64,000 nucleotides of DNA from Rhineura floridana (GCF_030035675.1 NC_084482.1:222376943-222440942); one strand, 5' to 3'; shown: positions 50,771 through 62,599, counted from the first letter of the stretch. Made by a program: numbers and translations. Notes: a model not told the origin generated them from the letters alone.

Positions 50771-51045
50771 CAACGTTGCCTGCATGTAAATCATTTTAAA
50801 ATGGAGATGAGCTATAGTGTACCGGGTGACCATGGGCTACTCACCATCTCTCAGCCTATCTGCCCCTCCGGATGAAAACAAGGGAGAACCATGACCACCC
50901 CCAGGAAGAAGCGCACACTTAAAATGTAGAGGAAAAAATCAGCTACACCCATCGTGTGAAATCAAATACTTATTGGGACACAGTATGAAGAAATATTTGT
51001 ATAAGCATGACTATCAAATATGTTTATTAACAACACAATCTGTAA

Positions 51046-51175
51046 TAATAATAATAACAATAATAAATTTTATTTGTTGGTCGCCTATCTGTCCAGGTTA
51101 GTGGACACCCTAGGCGACTTACAATAATAGAGAGCAGTACATAATACAAAATAAAATACAAGCAAACACAATCAT
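51046..51175 (-). mobile_element. LINE-tail insertion unique to copy B
   Basis: (AAT)n then TTTTATTTGTTGGTCGCCTA and CACCCTAGGCGACTTACAAT. ATCTGTAA lies near both edges, whereas copy A has a single CCTGTAA. So it inserted after the duplication. Confidence 0.65.
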
Positions 51176-51734
51176 AATCTGTAAAGATATTTATGGCGCA
51201 ATCCTATGTTTTTCTACTCAGACGCAAGTCCCAATGTATTCAATGGGGTTTGCTCAAACAGGGAAGCGTACAGAGAACTGCAACCTCAAGTGATAAGGAA
51301 CTTGTTCTTTCAAGAAGCCTTTCAAGTTGAGACCTTATCCCAGTCTGCGTCTGTGTTGGAACTGCTTTTTAATATGTTTTTAAACCTTTTCTTAAAAAAA
51401 AAAAGTTTCTAAAACTTTTAAAAATGTTTGTAAACATGTTTTAATATATTTTAAAGTCTGTTTTTATGATGTTTTAAAGTGTTTTTGGTGCTTTTGTTTG
51501 CTGCCCTGTGCTCCTACTGGAAGGAAGGGCGGGATATAAATCAAATAATAAATCAAATAATAAATAAACTTCATTCACCCAACCCAAAATTCAGAATCAT
51601 GCCTCTTTAAGCTGTTTTGCAACGGTTTATTCTTACTTTATGGTTATTGGATTTTAAAGGGATTTATTTCTTATTGTGAGCTGCCTTGGTTTCCAGTCAC
51701 CAATCCTACCTCACAGGGTTGTTGGAAAGACTCC

Positions 51735-51862
51735 AACACACACACACACCCCACACCCCCCCACACCCCCCCACACACACCCCCCACACACACCCCACAC
51801 ACACACCCCACACACACACCCCACACACACACCCCACACACACACCCCACACACACACAGCA
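51735..51862. repeat. CA / CACCCCA simple repeat
   Basis: Runs of ACACACACACCCC. Open frames across it on either strand are artefacts. Confidence 0.95.
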
Positions 51863-51985
51863 GATGTAAAAATACATACACCCATATAATAGTTTATTGT
51901 CAAACCAGCTGGTCATAAAAGTCAGTATTAGTTTCCTACATAATAAAAACTGTAATACCTAAGTAAGCCCTGCCTAATTGCTTTA

Positions 51986-53035
51986 AAAATAGGATTGGAG
52001 ATGAACAGAAAGATTTAGAACTCAAACACAATTCTTTGTTATATTAACTCAAAAGTCCCTTTAATTCACAGCACATTCATAACCATGCCTACTCAAAAGT
52101 AAGTCCTACTGAATTCAATGGGATTTACTCTGGGTATATGGGATTAGCATTGCTTTTACTCCCACAAAAGCAACTATTGGGAAGGTTTTCCAAACACTGC
52201 CCTCTTCAGCAGCCCAGGATTTGACTCCTGCACACAAGAGGAAAAAATCTGAAATGTATATACTTACCCAGTTCACGAGATTTTCTCAGAGCTTGGAAGA
52301 ATACTTTTAAAAAGTAATAAAGTTACAGTTACATGGCCCCAAAAAAGTACTAATTACTGTCACAACTACAATTGCTCACAAAGTAACTGATTACTTTACT
52401 TTTTCTCAAAAGTAATCACTAGAGTTACATTTCAGTTACTGTTTTTTAAAAAAATGCCTGCAAGGTGCTGGCCTTGGCTGCTTCATATCTAAGTATCCTA
52501 AAACAACATTAAAAATAAACACACACATACAGACGTAGAAGAATAATTCTTTTTATCCATGATAGCAGTGGTGGTCTCTCCATTGGTAAGGGAGGTGGGA
52601 AGGGAGGCAGAGGCCACAGCTCAGATGTTTGCATGTCAAACCAAGTGCAACCCCCCCACTCAGCCAGCAAGTATAATCCCTCTCACTTAACCACCTCCAG
52701 GACCCTGCCCTGCCACCAACTAAGGGACACTCACCCAAGCAAACATTTTCCCCTGAGATGCAAAAAAAGTTAAAATACTGCAAATGCAGCACAGTAGCCA
52801 GAGAGGGTGGTGGAGGCCACGTTGTGTGCCAAGTGCAAACACACACAGAGACATGTTGTCATATTTCACCTCCACAGTTCTTTATCTCCATTCTGCTGCT
52901 GCCTCCTCCTCCTCCTCTATCCGTGTTCTTGCCCTCCAGCTCCTTTTTCCCTCCACTCCATTTTTTAAATAATTGTTTTCTCCACTCCACCCCATCTCTC
53001 TCCACCTCCTCCCTTGTCTCCTCCTACTCCCCCAC
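51986..53035. other. Unassigned stretch with a hAT-like fragment
   Basis: 52285-52450 (AGAGCTTGGAAGAATACTTT ... AGTTACATTTCAGTTACTG) resembles the AACTCGTTA-rich part of the element at 3437-4162. 52070-52150 is the AGTAAGTCCTACTGAATTCA reptile repeat. 52855-53035 is pyrimidine-rich. No coding recognised. Confidence 0.4.
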
Positions 53036-53040
53036 ACACC

Positions 53041-53765
53041 ATGATGGTAATGAAAATTAAAGAGGAAAGCGCTAAAGCAGGACTACAGCTGAATGTCAAG
53101 AAGGCTAAAGTAACAACAGAATATTTATGTAACTTTAAAGTTGACAACAAGGACATTGAACTTGTTAAGGACTATGAATACCTTGGCACAGTTATAAACC
53201 AAAATGGAGATAACAGTCAAGAAATCAGAAGAAGGCTAGGACTGGGGAGGGCAGCTGTGAGAGAACTAGAGAAGGTCCTCAAATGCAAAGATGCATCACT
53301 AAACACTAAAGTCAGGATCATTCAGACCATGGTATTTCCAATCTCTATGTATGGATGTGAAAGTCGGACAGTGAAAAAAGCAGATAAGAGAACAATCAAC
53401 ACATTTGAAATGTGGTGTTGGAGGAGAGCATTGCACATACCATGAACTGCGAAAAAGACAAATAATTGGGTGTTAGAACAAATTAAACCAGAACTATCAC
53501 TAGAAGCTAAAATGATGAAACTGAGGTTATCCTACTTTGGACACATAATGAGAAGACATGATTCACTAGAAAAGACCATAATGTTGGGAAAAACAGAAGG
53601 GAGAAGAAAAAGAGGAAGGCCAAACAAGAGATGGATTGATTCCATAAAGGAAGCCACAGACCTGAACTTACAAGATCTGAACAGGGTGGTTCATGACAGA
53701 TGCTCTTGGAGGTTGCTAATTCATAGGGTCGCCATAAGTTGTAATCAACTTGGAGGCACATAACA
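53041..53765 (+). mobile_element. BovB (RTE) LINE 3' fragment, best preserved
   Basis: Frame 53014-53445 codes LQLNVKKAKVTTEYLCNFKV, LVKDYEYLGTVINQNGDN, RRRLGLGRAAVRELEKVLKC, MVFPISMYGCESRTVKKADK and MWCWRRALHIP, then a stop (TGA for Trp). It continues after it with MLEQIKPELSLEAKMMKLRL, RKRGRPNKRWIDSIKEATDL. Ends GGGTCGCCATAAGTTGTAAT plus ACAACAGCAACAACAAC. Confidence 0.95.
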
Positions 53766-53782
53766 ACAGCAGCAACAACAAC

Positions 53783-54374
53783 GTTGACAGTGAGGACATT
53801 GAACTTGTCAAGGATTATCAATACCTCGACACAGTCATTAACCAAAATGGAGACAAGAGTGAAGAAATTAGAAGAAGGCTAGGACTGGGAAAAGCAGCTG
53901 TGAGAGAACTGGAAAAGATCTTCAAATGTAAAGATTCATCACTGAACACTAAAGTCAGGATCATTCAGACCATGGTATTCCTGATCTCTATGTATGGATG
54001 TGAAAGTTGGACAGTGAAAAAAGCAGATAAGAGAAAAATCAAGTAATTTGAAATACGGTGTTGGAGGAGAGCTTTGCACATACTATGGACTGCGAAAAAG
54101 ACAAATAATTGGGTGTTAGAACAAATTAAACCAGAACTGTCACTAGAAGATAAAATGATGAAACTGAGGTTATCATACTTCGGACACATCATGAGAAGAC
54201 CTGATTCACTAGAAAAGACAAATGCTGGGAAAAACAGAAGGGAGTAGAAAAAGAGGAAGGCCAAACAAGAGATGGATTGATTCCACAAAGGAAGCCACAG
54301 GCCTGAATTTACAAGATCTAAGCAGGGTGGTTCATGACAGATGCTCTTGGAGGTCGCTGATTCATAGGGTTGCA
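53783..54374 (+). mobile_element. BovB (RTE) LINE fragment, head-to-tail with the previous copy
   Basis: Starts GTTGACAGTGAGGACATTGA directly after the AAC-rich tail of 53041-53765. Same coding order, broken after KADKRKIK and elsewhere. Ends ATTCATAGGGTTGCAA, losing the terminal tail. Confidence 0.93.
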
Positions 54375-55110
54375 ACCCCAAAGAAATAAGCCCCAATAGG
54401 AAGAAATTACCGCAAAGAAATAGGCCCCAATTGGGGGGGGGATTGCCCAGCCCTTCTCTCAGTGTTACAGTAAGCCTTCTGTTAGTAACAACACTCTTAA
54501 TGGACTTTTCTACTTGTCCTGTGAGAAGTGCAATTATTTCTTCAGCCACATGATGGGGAGGAGCAAGCAAGAACTGACTATAGGAAGCAACCTGTTACAA
54601 CTTCTCAGGAAACGTCTCTTGCCCTTCCTAACTCTGTCCTAAATTACCAGCCTGGCACATTTATTTACTTATTCCCCTCAAAGTATGAATATTTGTGATA
54701 GGATCTGGGAGGGGGATAAAGAGGAGACAAGAATGCCTATCAAGAAGATCTATGAATTCTCTATGAATTCATAGTAGCCAGCCTTATGAACTTCATGCAT
54801 CAGGAGTAGTCTAAACTGCAGACTTGAACAGTTTATTTGTGCAAGAATACCATGGTCTATCAATACGATAAATGTACAAAGCAGGAGTGCACACTCAGGA
54901 TCTATTATTATCTATACCAGTGATTCTCAAACGGTGCGCCCAGGCACACTGGTGCACCCTAAGAGATGGCTAGGTGTGCCTCAAATATTATGAAAGTATA
55001 TTTTAAAAATGAGAAGAAACCCATTTGTATAGGGTAAGTAATAGTTTTCTATAGTTTATTCTTATTCATAGTTTAAAATATATTAATATATTTTTAGTTT
55101 TGTACACGAA
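54375..55110. other. Unassigned stretch
   Basis: A short AAGAAATAGGCCCCAATTGG-type duplication at 54383-54435. CAGTGATTCTCAAACGGTGC near 54918 looks like a MITE end. No coding recognised. Confidence 0.35.
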
Positions 55111-55114
55111 GTGC

Positions 55115-55550
55115 GCCAGAAAATCTCTATGTATGGATGTGAAAGTTGGACAGTGAAAAAAGCTGATAAGAGAAAAATCAACTCATTTGAAATGTGATGT
55201 TGGAGAAGAGCTTTGCGGATACCATGGACAGCAAAAAAGACAAATAATTGGGTGTTAGAACAAATTAAACCAGAACTGTCACTAGAAGATAAAATGATGA
55301 AACTGAGGTTATCATACTTCGGACACATCATGAGAAGACATGATTCACTAGGAAAGACAAGAATGCTGGGGAAAACAGCAGGGAGTGGAAAAAGAGGAAG
55401 GCTAAACAAGAGATGGATTGATTCCATAAAGGAAGCCACAGACCTGAACTTACAAGATCTAAGCAGGGTGGTTTATGACAGATGCTCTTGGAGGTCACTG
55501 ATTTATAGGGTCGCCATAAGTCGTAGTCGACTTGGAGGCACATAACAACA
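55115..55550 (+). mobile_element. BovB (RTE) LINE 3' fragment
   Basis: CTCTATGTATGGATGTGAAA, coding MRIPWTAKKTNNWVLEQIKP, SYFGHIMRRHDSLGKTRML and KRWIDSIKEATDLNLQDLSR. Tail GGGTCGCCATAAGTCGTAGT CGACTTGGAGGCACA. Confidence 0.93.
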
Positions 55551-55659
55551 TCAACAAAAGAGGTGCACAGTTACAGAAGCAACAAAGTTCCTTAATATCA
55601 ACACCTGAAAAGGGCCAAAGTAAAACACAGGGAGTTCAGTCCCAACAGAAAATAAGAAA

Positions 55660-56326
55660 CTATCTAGCCTTGTCATTGATCACAAGCTGAATTTGAGCCA
55701 ACAGTATGATGTGGCTGCAAAAAAGGCAAATACTATATTAGGCTGCATTAAGTATAGTTTCCAAATCGCATGAAGTACTAATTCCCCTCTATTCAGCACT
55801 GGTTAGGCCTCATCTTGAATACTGTGTCCAGGTCTGGTCTCCACACTTCAAGAAGGATGCAGACAAACTGGAACAAGTTCAAAGGAGGACAACAAAGATG
55901 ATCAGGGGACTGGAAACAAAGCCCTATGAGGAGAGACTGAAAGAACTGGGCATGTTTAGCCTGGAGAAGAGAAGACTGAGGGGAGACATGATAGCACTCT
56001 TCAAGTACATGAAAGGTTGTCACATAGAGGAAGGCCGGGATCTCTTCTCGATCGTCCCAGAGTGCAGGACACGGAATAATGGACTGAAGTTGCAGGAAGC
56101 TAGATTTCGAATGGAAATCAGGAAAAACTTCCTAACTGTTAGAGTCTTACGACAATGGAACCAATTACCTAGAGAGGTAGTGGGCTCTCCAACACTGGAG
56201 GCATTCAAAAGGCAGCTAGACAGCCATCTGTCGGGAATGCTTTGATTTGAATTCCTGCATTGAGCAGGGGGTTGGACTTGATGGCCTTGTAGGCCCCTTC
56301 CAACTCTACTATTCTATGATTCTAGT
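55660..56326 (+). mobile_element. CR1 LINE (family a) 3' fragment
   Basis: Starts near GCCTTGTCATTGATCACAAG. Codes [40 protein letters not shown] and [20 protein letters not shown]. Ends CTATTCTATGATTCTA. Confidence 0.93.
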
Positions 56327-56794
56327 CTATACTTACACACAAGTAGACAGTTGCACAGCCCCCCCTCTCCTCAGAGAGAGGAACAGTCAGGAAAATTGAT
56401 GCAAAATGGAACCTCAGCAGGCAACATAAGATAGGCATGATGGGACCCAGAGGAGGAACGAAAGCTAAGGTTTAAGCCACATACTTATCGCAAAGACCCC
56501 AGCAACAGGCCAGATCCAATTAACGGTCAAATTTCTTCGTGGAATAAGGGCCCATCAATCACCTGGCTAAATGGAACATCCTCCCTAAAGCTTTCCAGAC
56601 TTTATGACCCAGATGGAGCCAGACTTCTACTGATAAGGTGGAGTTAGGGTGGGCCTCTGATTACCCACAGCTGGGAAATAAAACTGCCAACTCATAGCTC
56701 TAATACAGAAACCAATTTTTAACCTGTTAAGATCCCACATTAACAAATGAAACCCCACAATTCTTTGCTACACAACCATCTTGAATTCAGGTTT
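56327..56794. other. Unassigned stretch
   Basis: No gene or repeat recognised. Confidence 0.35.
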
Positions 56795-56796
56795 TC

Positions 56797-57020
56797 ATGA
56801 CACTTTGGACACATAATGAGAAGACATGACTCACTGGAAAAGCCAAGAAAGTTGGGAAAAACAGAAGGGAGTAGAAAAGGAGGAAGGCCAAACAAGAGAT
56901 GGATTGATTCCATAAAGGAAACCACTGACCTGAACTTACGAGATTTGAACAGGGTGGTTTACGATAGATGATCTGGGAGGTTGCCATAAGCTGTAATCGA
57001 CTTAAAGGCACATAACACAC
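56797..57020 (+). mobile_element. BovB (RTE) LINE 3' fragment
   Basis: CACTTTGGACACATAATGAG to GCCATAAGCTGTAATCGACT TAAAGGCACATAACAC. Corresponds to the 3' half of the BovB at 39806-40300 and is part of the locus duplication. Confidence 0.9.
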
Positions 57021-57371
57021 ACACCTGCACTATGTGAGTTCAGCTTTAATTGACCCAAGAGAGCCCAGTGCCCCACAAAGCTATGTGGGAGGAAACATCC
57101 TTAAAAGGTGGGCTGTGATATGCAGCCTTTGTGCCTCATCCACCATCAGGAAAAAGCCTGCAGTGGACCAGCCAAACAGCTTTACACCTGAGAGGACCAA
57201 TATCCTGGAGGTAAGTAGTGATTTTGGATCAGGTAGATACTTGAGCTAAAATGTGGGTGCCCCTCTACCGAGTAAAAGGATTTTGAGGTGCTAAATAAAA
57301 GCTGACTCTTCAGACTGGTGGCAGCAACAGAAGGAGAGTGTTGGTTTTAGGCCTTGCAGTAAGTTAAAGAC
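57010..57371 (+). repeat. Zinc-finger-locus duplication, block 1 copy B
   Basis: Partner of 40300-40636. The candidate exon here codes SALIDPREPSAPQSYVGGNI and ends CTGGAG|GTAAGTAG at about 57210. Confidence 0.8.
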
Positions 57372-57472
57372 ACTTTTTTTTTAACTACAACTCCCATCAG
57401 CCCAATCCAGTGGCCATGCTTGCTGGAGCTTATGGGAGTTGTAGTTCAGAAAAATAACTTTTCCAAGCTCTG
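57372..57472. mobile_element. hAT-like MITE
   Basis: AACTACAACTCCCATCAGCC ... GGGAGTTGTAGTTCAGAAAA ... TTCCAAGCTCTG. Same family as 39108-39223. It sits between duplication blocks 1 and 2. Confidence 0.8.
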
Positions 57473-57474
57473 CC

Positions 57475-57838
57475 ATAAAGGTGTGTGGTGTGGAGAAACT
57501 GGACAATACCCTCTGATTTAGTAGGGAACTCACACCTAGTGTAGGAAGAGGGAGGGAAGTAGCTCCCACCAATTTGCACCCGTTGCAGGAAAAACGTCAC
57601 TCGCTAAACAGTTTGTCTGCCAGGCTACCCTAAAACAAGGAGGGCAAGGCCACGTTTCTGCTTTCCTAAATTAAACGGTGACCTTATTTCCAACAGAATA
57701 GGAAACTGGGGAGGGCTGGCAGAACAAAGGCATTGAAAGAAGAGCCTCACTATTCAACTATCACAGCTGAACCAAAGGAGAAAGGAGAACACACGAAGAA
57801 GCGGCCCCTTCAGCTCACTATTGTCTCCTTAGCCCTGT
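57475..57838. repeat. Zinc-finger-locus duplication, block 2 copy B
   Basis: Partner of 43430-43795. Confidence 0.85.
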
Positions 57839-57844
57839 TCCAAT

Positions 57845-58300
57845 TCTGAGGCGCCTCCATCTCCAAGCTTAATGCCATGAAATTCATCATCAGAACCGCA
57901 GATGTTCCGAGGGATACTTCGATCGGGCCCCAACACAGCCAGCCCAGGGGAGAGGCAAACGGGACGGGGCAGAGCTGCAGCCTCCGAGCTGGAGGGTCTG
58001 CTGGGAGGGGGCGCTTGAGGGGGGTCCTCGCCCTCTCCCACCCTCCGCCTCCGCCCCCAATTGCGTACCTTTGTCCCGAGGCTCCCCCCGCGCAACTCCG
58101 CTCGCCAACATCGCTGCACACAAACAGGGGCTCCTCCGGCGCTTCCAGCCTGCATTTCTCGCAGAGAGGCGGGGCAGGAAAGGGAAGTCCCTCGTTTGCG
58201 CTCTTCCCTTCGGCTCTGTTGTCCTTTGTTAACCCTTAAAGAGCAAAGTGGCTGAAGCTCCTCGGCTGCTTCGCACGGAGAGCCCCTTTCTGGCGGGTGA
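57845..58300 (-). promoter_or_regulatory. CpG-rich block, possible promoter and first exon
   Basis: The only sizeable GC- and CpG-dense single-copy-looking block in the window (CCTCCGCCTCCGCCCCCAAT, CCCCGCGCAACTCCGCTCGC, TCCTCCGGCGCTTCCAGCC). On the minus strand GGGACAAAG|GTACGC at about 58067 would be an acceptable splice donor. It lies between the degraded finger fragment and the duplication blocks, so it may be the promoter of a minus-strand zinc-finger gene. Open frames through it look compositional. Orientation and function are inferred. Confidence 0.4.
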
Positions 58301-58309
58301 CCCTTCTCC

Positions 58310-59520
58310 ATATTGAAAGTAAAAATGCATTGCACATTTTTAAAAAAAGGCTTTGAGGGAACAGGTTAGGTTTGCCTAAACCCTGTTGCCTTTACCTGTT
58401 AGATTTCACTCTGCAGGGATTTTTTGTGTTGACTTGTATGGATTAACATCCCACTCTGCTACAGACCTCCTGCAGTCTGAAGTGACCGAATCCAGCGAGA
58501 GAGAGATTTCCTACCTAATGCCTTCCTTCTGGGACTCTCGTGTTACTGTGGTGAGCACCGACAGTGCACTCCTAAGACCTGCAAACATCCTGCAAGCAAA
58601 TCAGGATGAATGCTTGTGGTCGCATTACCCGCCCATAAAGGAATTATACTGCTTCCTAAGTGTGCTTGAAGCTGGTATCCTAAAAGCAGAATTCTCAGGA
58701 GTGTTTCTTATCCACGCTTCACCAGGAGGTCCCGGGGTTACCATTGAAAGAGGATAAAACAATCCACCATCTTTGCATGGATTGCGGTTGGCGCTGAAGG
58801 AGAGCAGGGCTCTCATGCCTTTAACAGCTGAGTGGCAGGCAGATATTAAACGGAGTAAGCCTTTTCTAGTCTGGAACTAAAATTATGGGGAAAGCTTCAC
58901 CTGTTTGATATTGTATTTGTCGGGCATCTTGTTACTTGTGTGTGACCCCTGATTTATCTTTGGGCACTCCTCCCCTCTCTATCTGCCAAAGAGGGTGCAC
59001 ATTTGCTCATGACATGAAGTTGCGGGTGAGAACTCTCACATGTAGCCCGTGCATGCAATAATTCTCACATGTGACTCCCAGCTTTGCACACATGTGCATA
59101 AGTCCTTGGAGGGGCAGCACCAGAGTCCTCAACAGCAAGCATGCTCTGGGCTCGGCCAGGGTGCAATTTTTTTCTAGGGCTGGCCTTGCATACTTTATTA
59201 TCAATAAAACAAATTTTAGGTTTTCAGAACAGTTTCTGTATTTTTTATTTAAATGCGTATTCCTGGTTTAATAACATAGCTTCCACTAAGGTTTTACACA
59301 TGGACAGTTTGATTTCCTATTTATTTCACTGACGTGTTTGTTTCCAGTTTAATAACTGGCATAAATACTTATTTTGGTGTATTAAAAAAAAGACATCATC
59401 TTTGCAAGACATCAGGTTTCCCGGTTGATTTCCTTTCTGCATTCCCAGTTCTATCTCTTCTTTCTGTTGGAATAAGCAAACTTGCATGTTCCCCATCTAG
59501 AAAGAGAGATGTACCCTCTA
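58310..59520. other. Unassigned stretch
   Basis: A plus-strand frame 58386-58757 is open for 123 codons (MPLPVRFHSAGIFCVDLYGL...) but I recognise no domain. Nothing else seen. Confidence 0.3.
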
Positions 59521-59525
59521 AGGGA

Positions 59526-59740
59526 TGTTGTTGTTATGTGCCTCCAAGTCGACTACGACTTATGGTGACCCTATGAATCAGTGACCTCCAAGAGCATCTG
59601 TCATGAAACCACCCTGTTCAGATCTTGTAAGTTCAGGTCTGTGGCTTCCTTTATGGAATCAATCCATCCCTTGTTTGGCCTTCCTGTTTTTCTACTCCCT
59701 GCTGTTTTTCCAAGCATTATTATCTTTTCTAATATCCCTC
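59526..59740 (-). mobile_element. BovB (RTE) LINE 3' fragment
   Basis: TTGTTATGTGCCTCCAAGTC GACTACGACTTATGGTGACC on the plus strand is the inverted BovB tail. The minus strand continues KRWIDSIKEATDLNLQDLNR-like. The only BovB copy on this strand. Confidence 0.92.
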
Positions 59741-60040
59741 TAAGGGATATTTGGGGAATATCCCTATGTACCTGTTTACTGTGATGTAACTTCCTAAAGG
59801 GTGGGATTACCTGGCTTCCTCCTCCTTTGTCTGGGGATATTTAAGACTCCTGCATATCCACCATTCTTGACCTTCATCCTTTAGCAGGGCCTGCAGGGCA
59901 GATGCTCTTCTAAGAGCATCATCACCAAAGACTGAAAATGGACTGAGACTACAGATTGTTTCTGTCTAAGCTAGAGCCTATGTTCTTCTAAACATATGAA
60001 GGTCGTGAGTAAATATTCTTTATTTCTCTTCAGATGCACA
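59741..60040. other. Unassigned stretch
   Basis: ATATCCCTCTAAGGGATATT near 59730-59760 repeats sequence near 59515. Nothing coding recognised. Confidence 0.35.
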
Positions 60041-60448
<408 letters not shown>

Positions 60449-60451
60449 CTA

Positions 60452-61061
60452 TATATTAGGCTGCATTAAATGCTATATTAGGCTGCATTAACAGAAGTAT
60501 AGTTTCCAAATCATGTAAAGTACTAGTTCCCCTCTATTCAGCACTGGTTAGGCCTGATCTTGAATACTGTGTCCAGTTCTGGTCTCTGCACTTCAAGAAG
60601 GATGCAGACAAACTGGAATGGGTTCAGAGGAGGGCAACAAAGATGATCAGGGTACTTTTAAACAAAGCCCTATGAGGAGAGACTGAAAGAACTGGAGATG
60701 TTTAGCCTGGAGAAGAGTAGAGTGAGGGGAGATATCATAGCACTCTTCAAGTACATGAGTCACATAGAGGAGGACCGGGATCTCTTCTCGATCGTCCCAG
60801 AGTGCAGGACCCAGAATAATTGGCTCAAGTTGCAGGAAGCCAGATTTTGACTGGACATCAGGAAAAACTTCCTAACTGTTAGAGCCATATGACAATGGGA
60901 CCAATTACCTAGAGAGGTAGTGGGCTCTCTGACACTGGAGACATTCAAGAGGCAACTGGACAGCCATCTGTTGGAAATGCTTTGATTTGGTTTCCTGCAT
61001 TGAGCAGGGGGTTGGACTCGATGGCCTTGTAGGCCCCTTCCAACTCTACTATTCTATGATA
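60452..61061 (+). mobile_element. CR1 LINE (family a) 3' fragment
   Basis: TATATTAGGCTGCATTAA occurs twice at the start. The RT C-terminus is decayed. 3' end GGCCCCTTCCAACTCTACTATTCTATGAT. Abuts the zinc-finger fragment. Confidence 0.92.
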
Positions 61062-61077
61062 CCATACTAGAACCCTA

Positions 61078-61196
61078 AATTAATGACAACGGAAGAGTTA
61101 TATAACTTTAAAGTTGGCAACGAGGACACTGAATTTGTGAAAGATTATCAATACCTTGGCACAGTCATTAACCAAACTGGAGACAATAGTCAAGAA

Positions 61197-61232
<36 letters not shown>

Positions 61233-62430
61233 CTTTATTTCTACCCTGCCCTTTTTCCAATAGGACTCAGAGCGGCTTACAACTAAAAACAGCACACCAT
61301 TAAAACATACAAAGTATACAATTAAAAATAGAATTAAACTATGAGAAAAATTAAAACCATAAAACATACGTTAAAAACAGCAGACAGTTTAAAATAATAA
61401 GACCTTATAATGTAGTCACCAATCCTAGAACACTTAATCCTGGTCGTTCTCTATCCCAAATGCCTGTTGAAATAAAATAGTCTTTACTTGTCGCTGGAAA
61501 AACGGCAAGGAGGGAGCTAATCGCGCCTCACTCGGAAAGGAATTCCATAGCCAAGGGGCGGCCACCGAAAAGGCCCTATCTCGTGTCCCCATCATATGTA
61601 CTTGTGAAGGTGTGGGGAGCACAAGAAGGGCCTCACCTGAAGATCTCAAATCCCGGGCAGGTTCATGTAGGGAGATACGATCTGCCAAATAGCCTGGACC
61701 TGAGTCGTATAGGGCTTTGTAGGTCAAAACAAGCACTTTGAATTGTGACCGGAAACAAATTGGCAGCCAGTGGAGTTGTTGTAACAGGGGGGTTGTATGA
61801 TCCCTGTAACCAGCCCCGGTTAGCACTCTGGCTGCAGCTCTTTGTATCAATTTAAGTTTCCGAACAGTCTTCAAAGGCAGCCCCACGTAGAGTGCATTAC
61901 AGTAGTCTAAGTGGGATGTAACCAAGGCATGCATCACCCTAGGCAGATCCAGGAACGGGCGCAGCTGGTGCACCAGTTTTAATTAGAAGAAGTTTTGTAC
62001 TGGGGAGGATAGCTATGAGAAAAGATCCTCAAATGCAAAGATGCATCACTGAACACCAAAGTCAAGATCTTGGACACCATGGTATTCCCGATCTCTATGT
62101 ATGGATGTGAAAGTTGGACAATGAAAACAAATAAACTCATTAAAGATGTGGCGTAGGAGGAGAGCTTTGCAGGTACCATGGACCGTGAAAAAGACAAATA
62201 ATTGGGTGTTAGAAGACATGATTCACTAGAAAAGACAATAATGCTGGGAAAAACAGAAGGGAGTAGAAAAAGAGGAAGGCCAAACAAGAGATGGATTGAT
62301 TCCATAAAGGAAGCCACAGACCTGAATGTATAAGATCTGAACAGGGTGGTTCATGACAGATGCTCTTGAAGGTCACTGATTCTTGGAGGTCGCCATAAGT
62401 CGTAATCGACTTGAAGGCACATAACAACAG
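61078..62430 (+). mobile_element. BovB (RTE) LINE 3' fragment split by an L2
   Basis: 61078-61199 codes TTEELYNFKVGNEDTEFVKD and YQYLGTVINQTGDNSQEI. It resumes at 61977 (ATTAGAAGAAG), has GCTATGAGAAAAGATCCTCA as at 39806, a further internal deletion around 62210, and the tail GGTCGCCATAAGTCGTAATC. AATTA repeats at the L2 borders. Confidence 0.92.
61199..61976 (-). mobile_element. L2-like LINE inserted in BovB
   Basis: Minus-strand frame of 179 codons: [60 protein letters not shown] and FSVAAPWLWNSF. 3' end is (ATT)n/AATAAT at 61199-61232. The frame is intact over its retained length. Confidence 0.93.
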
Positions 62431-62599
62431 CAAGAATGTATTGTGCCAGATCATAAAGACTTTATTCTTAACAGCATCACCGACTCCATCAGAAGAGTTT
62501 TAAATGTTATGAAGTCTGTCAAAAAGGGTCAACTGCTGTTCTAATTTCACTTCACACCTTTAAAGATTGTGAGTGGGGTTTCTCAATATGTTAATGGAA

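Larger units (their letters stand above)
48959..51985 (+). repeat. Segmental duplication, copy B (partner 969-3390)
   Basis: Colinear with 969-3390. Extra sequence: 49391-50505, which includes an L2 (49885-50335); 51046-51175; and the CA-rich block around 51735-51860. It lacks the CR1 of copy A; the empty site is CACAGTATGAAGAAATATTT near 50980-51000. Confidence 0.75.

Noticed and set aside
51671-51918. His/Pro/Thr- and Cys/Val-rich open frames
   Set aside because: Translation of a CA simple repeat.
57829-58335. 168-codon minus-strand and 120-codon plus-strand frames in the CpG-rich block
   Set aside because: Overlapping open frames on both strands are expected at this GC content. I see no domain, so I annotate only a possible promoter.
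58386-58757. 123-codon plus-strand frame
   Set aside because: No recognisable domain and no splice or initiation support; kept only as a remark.
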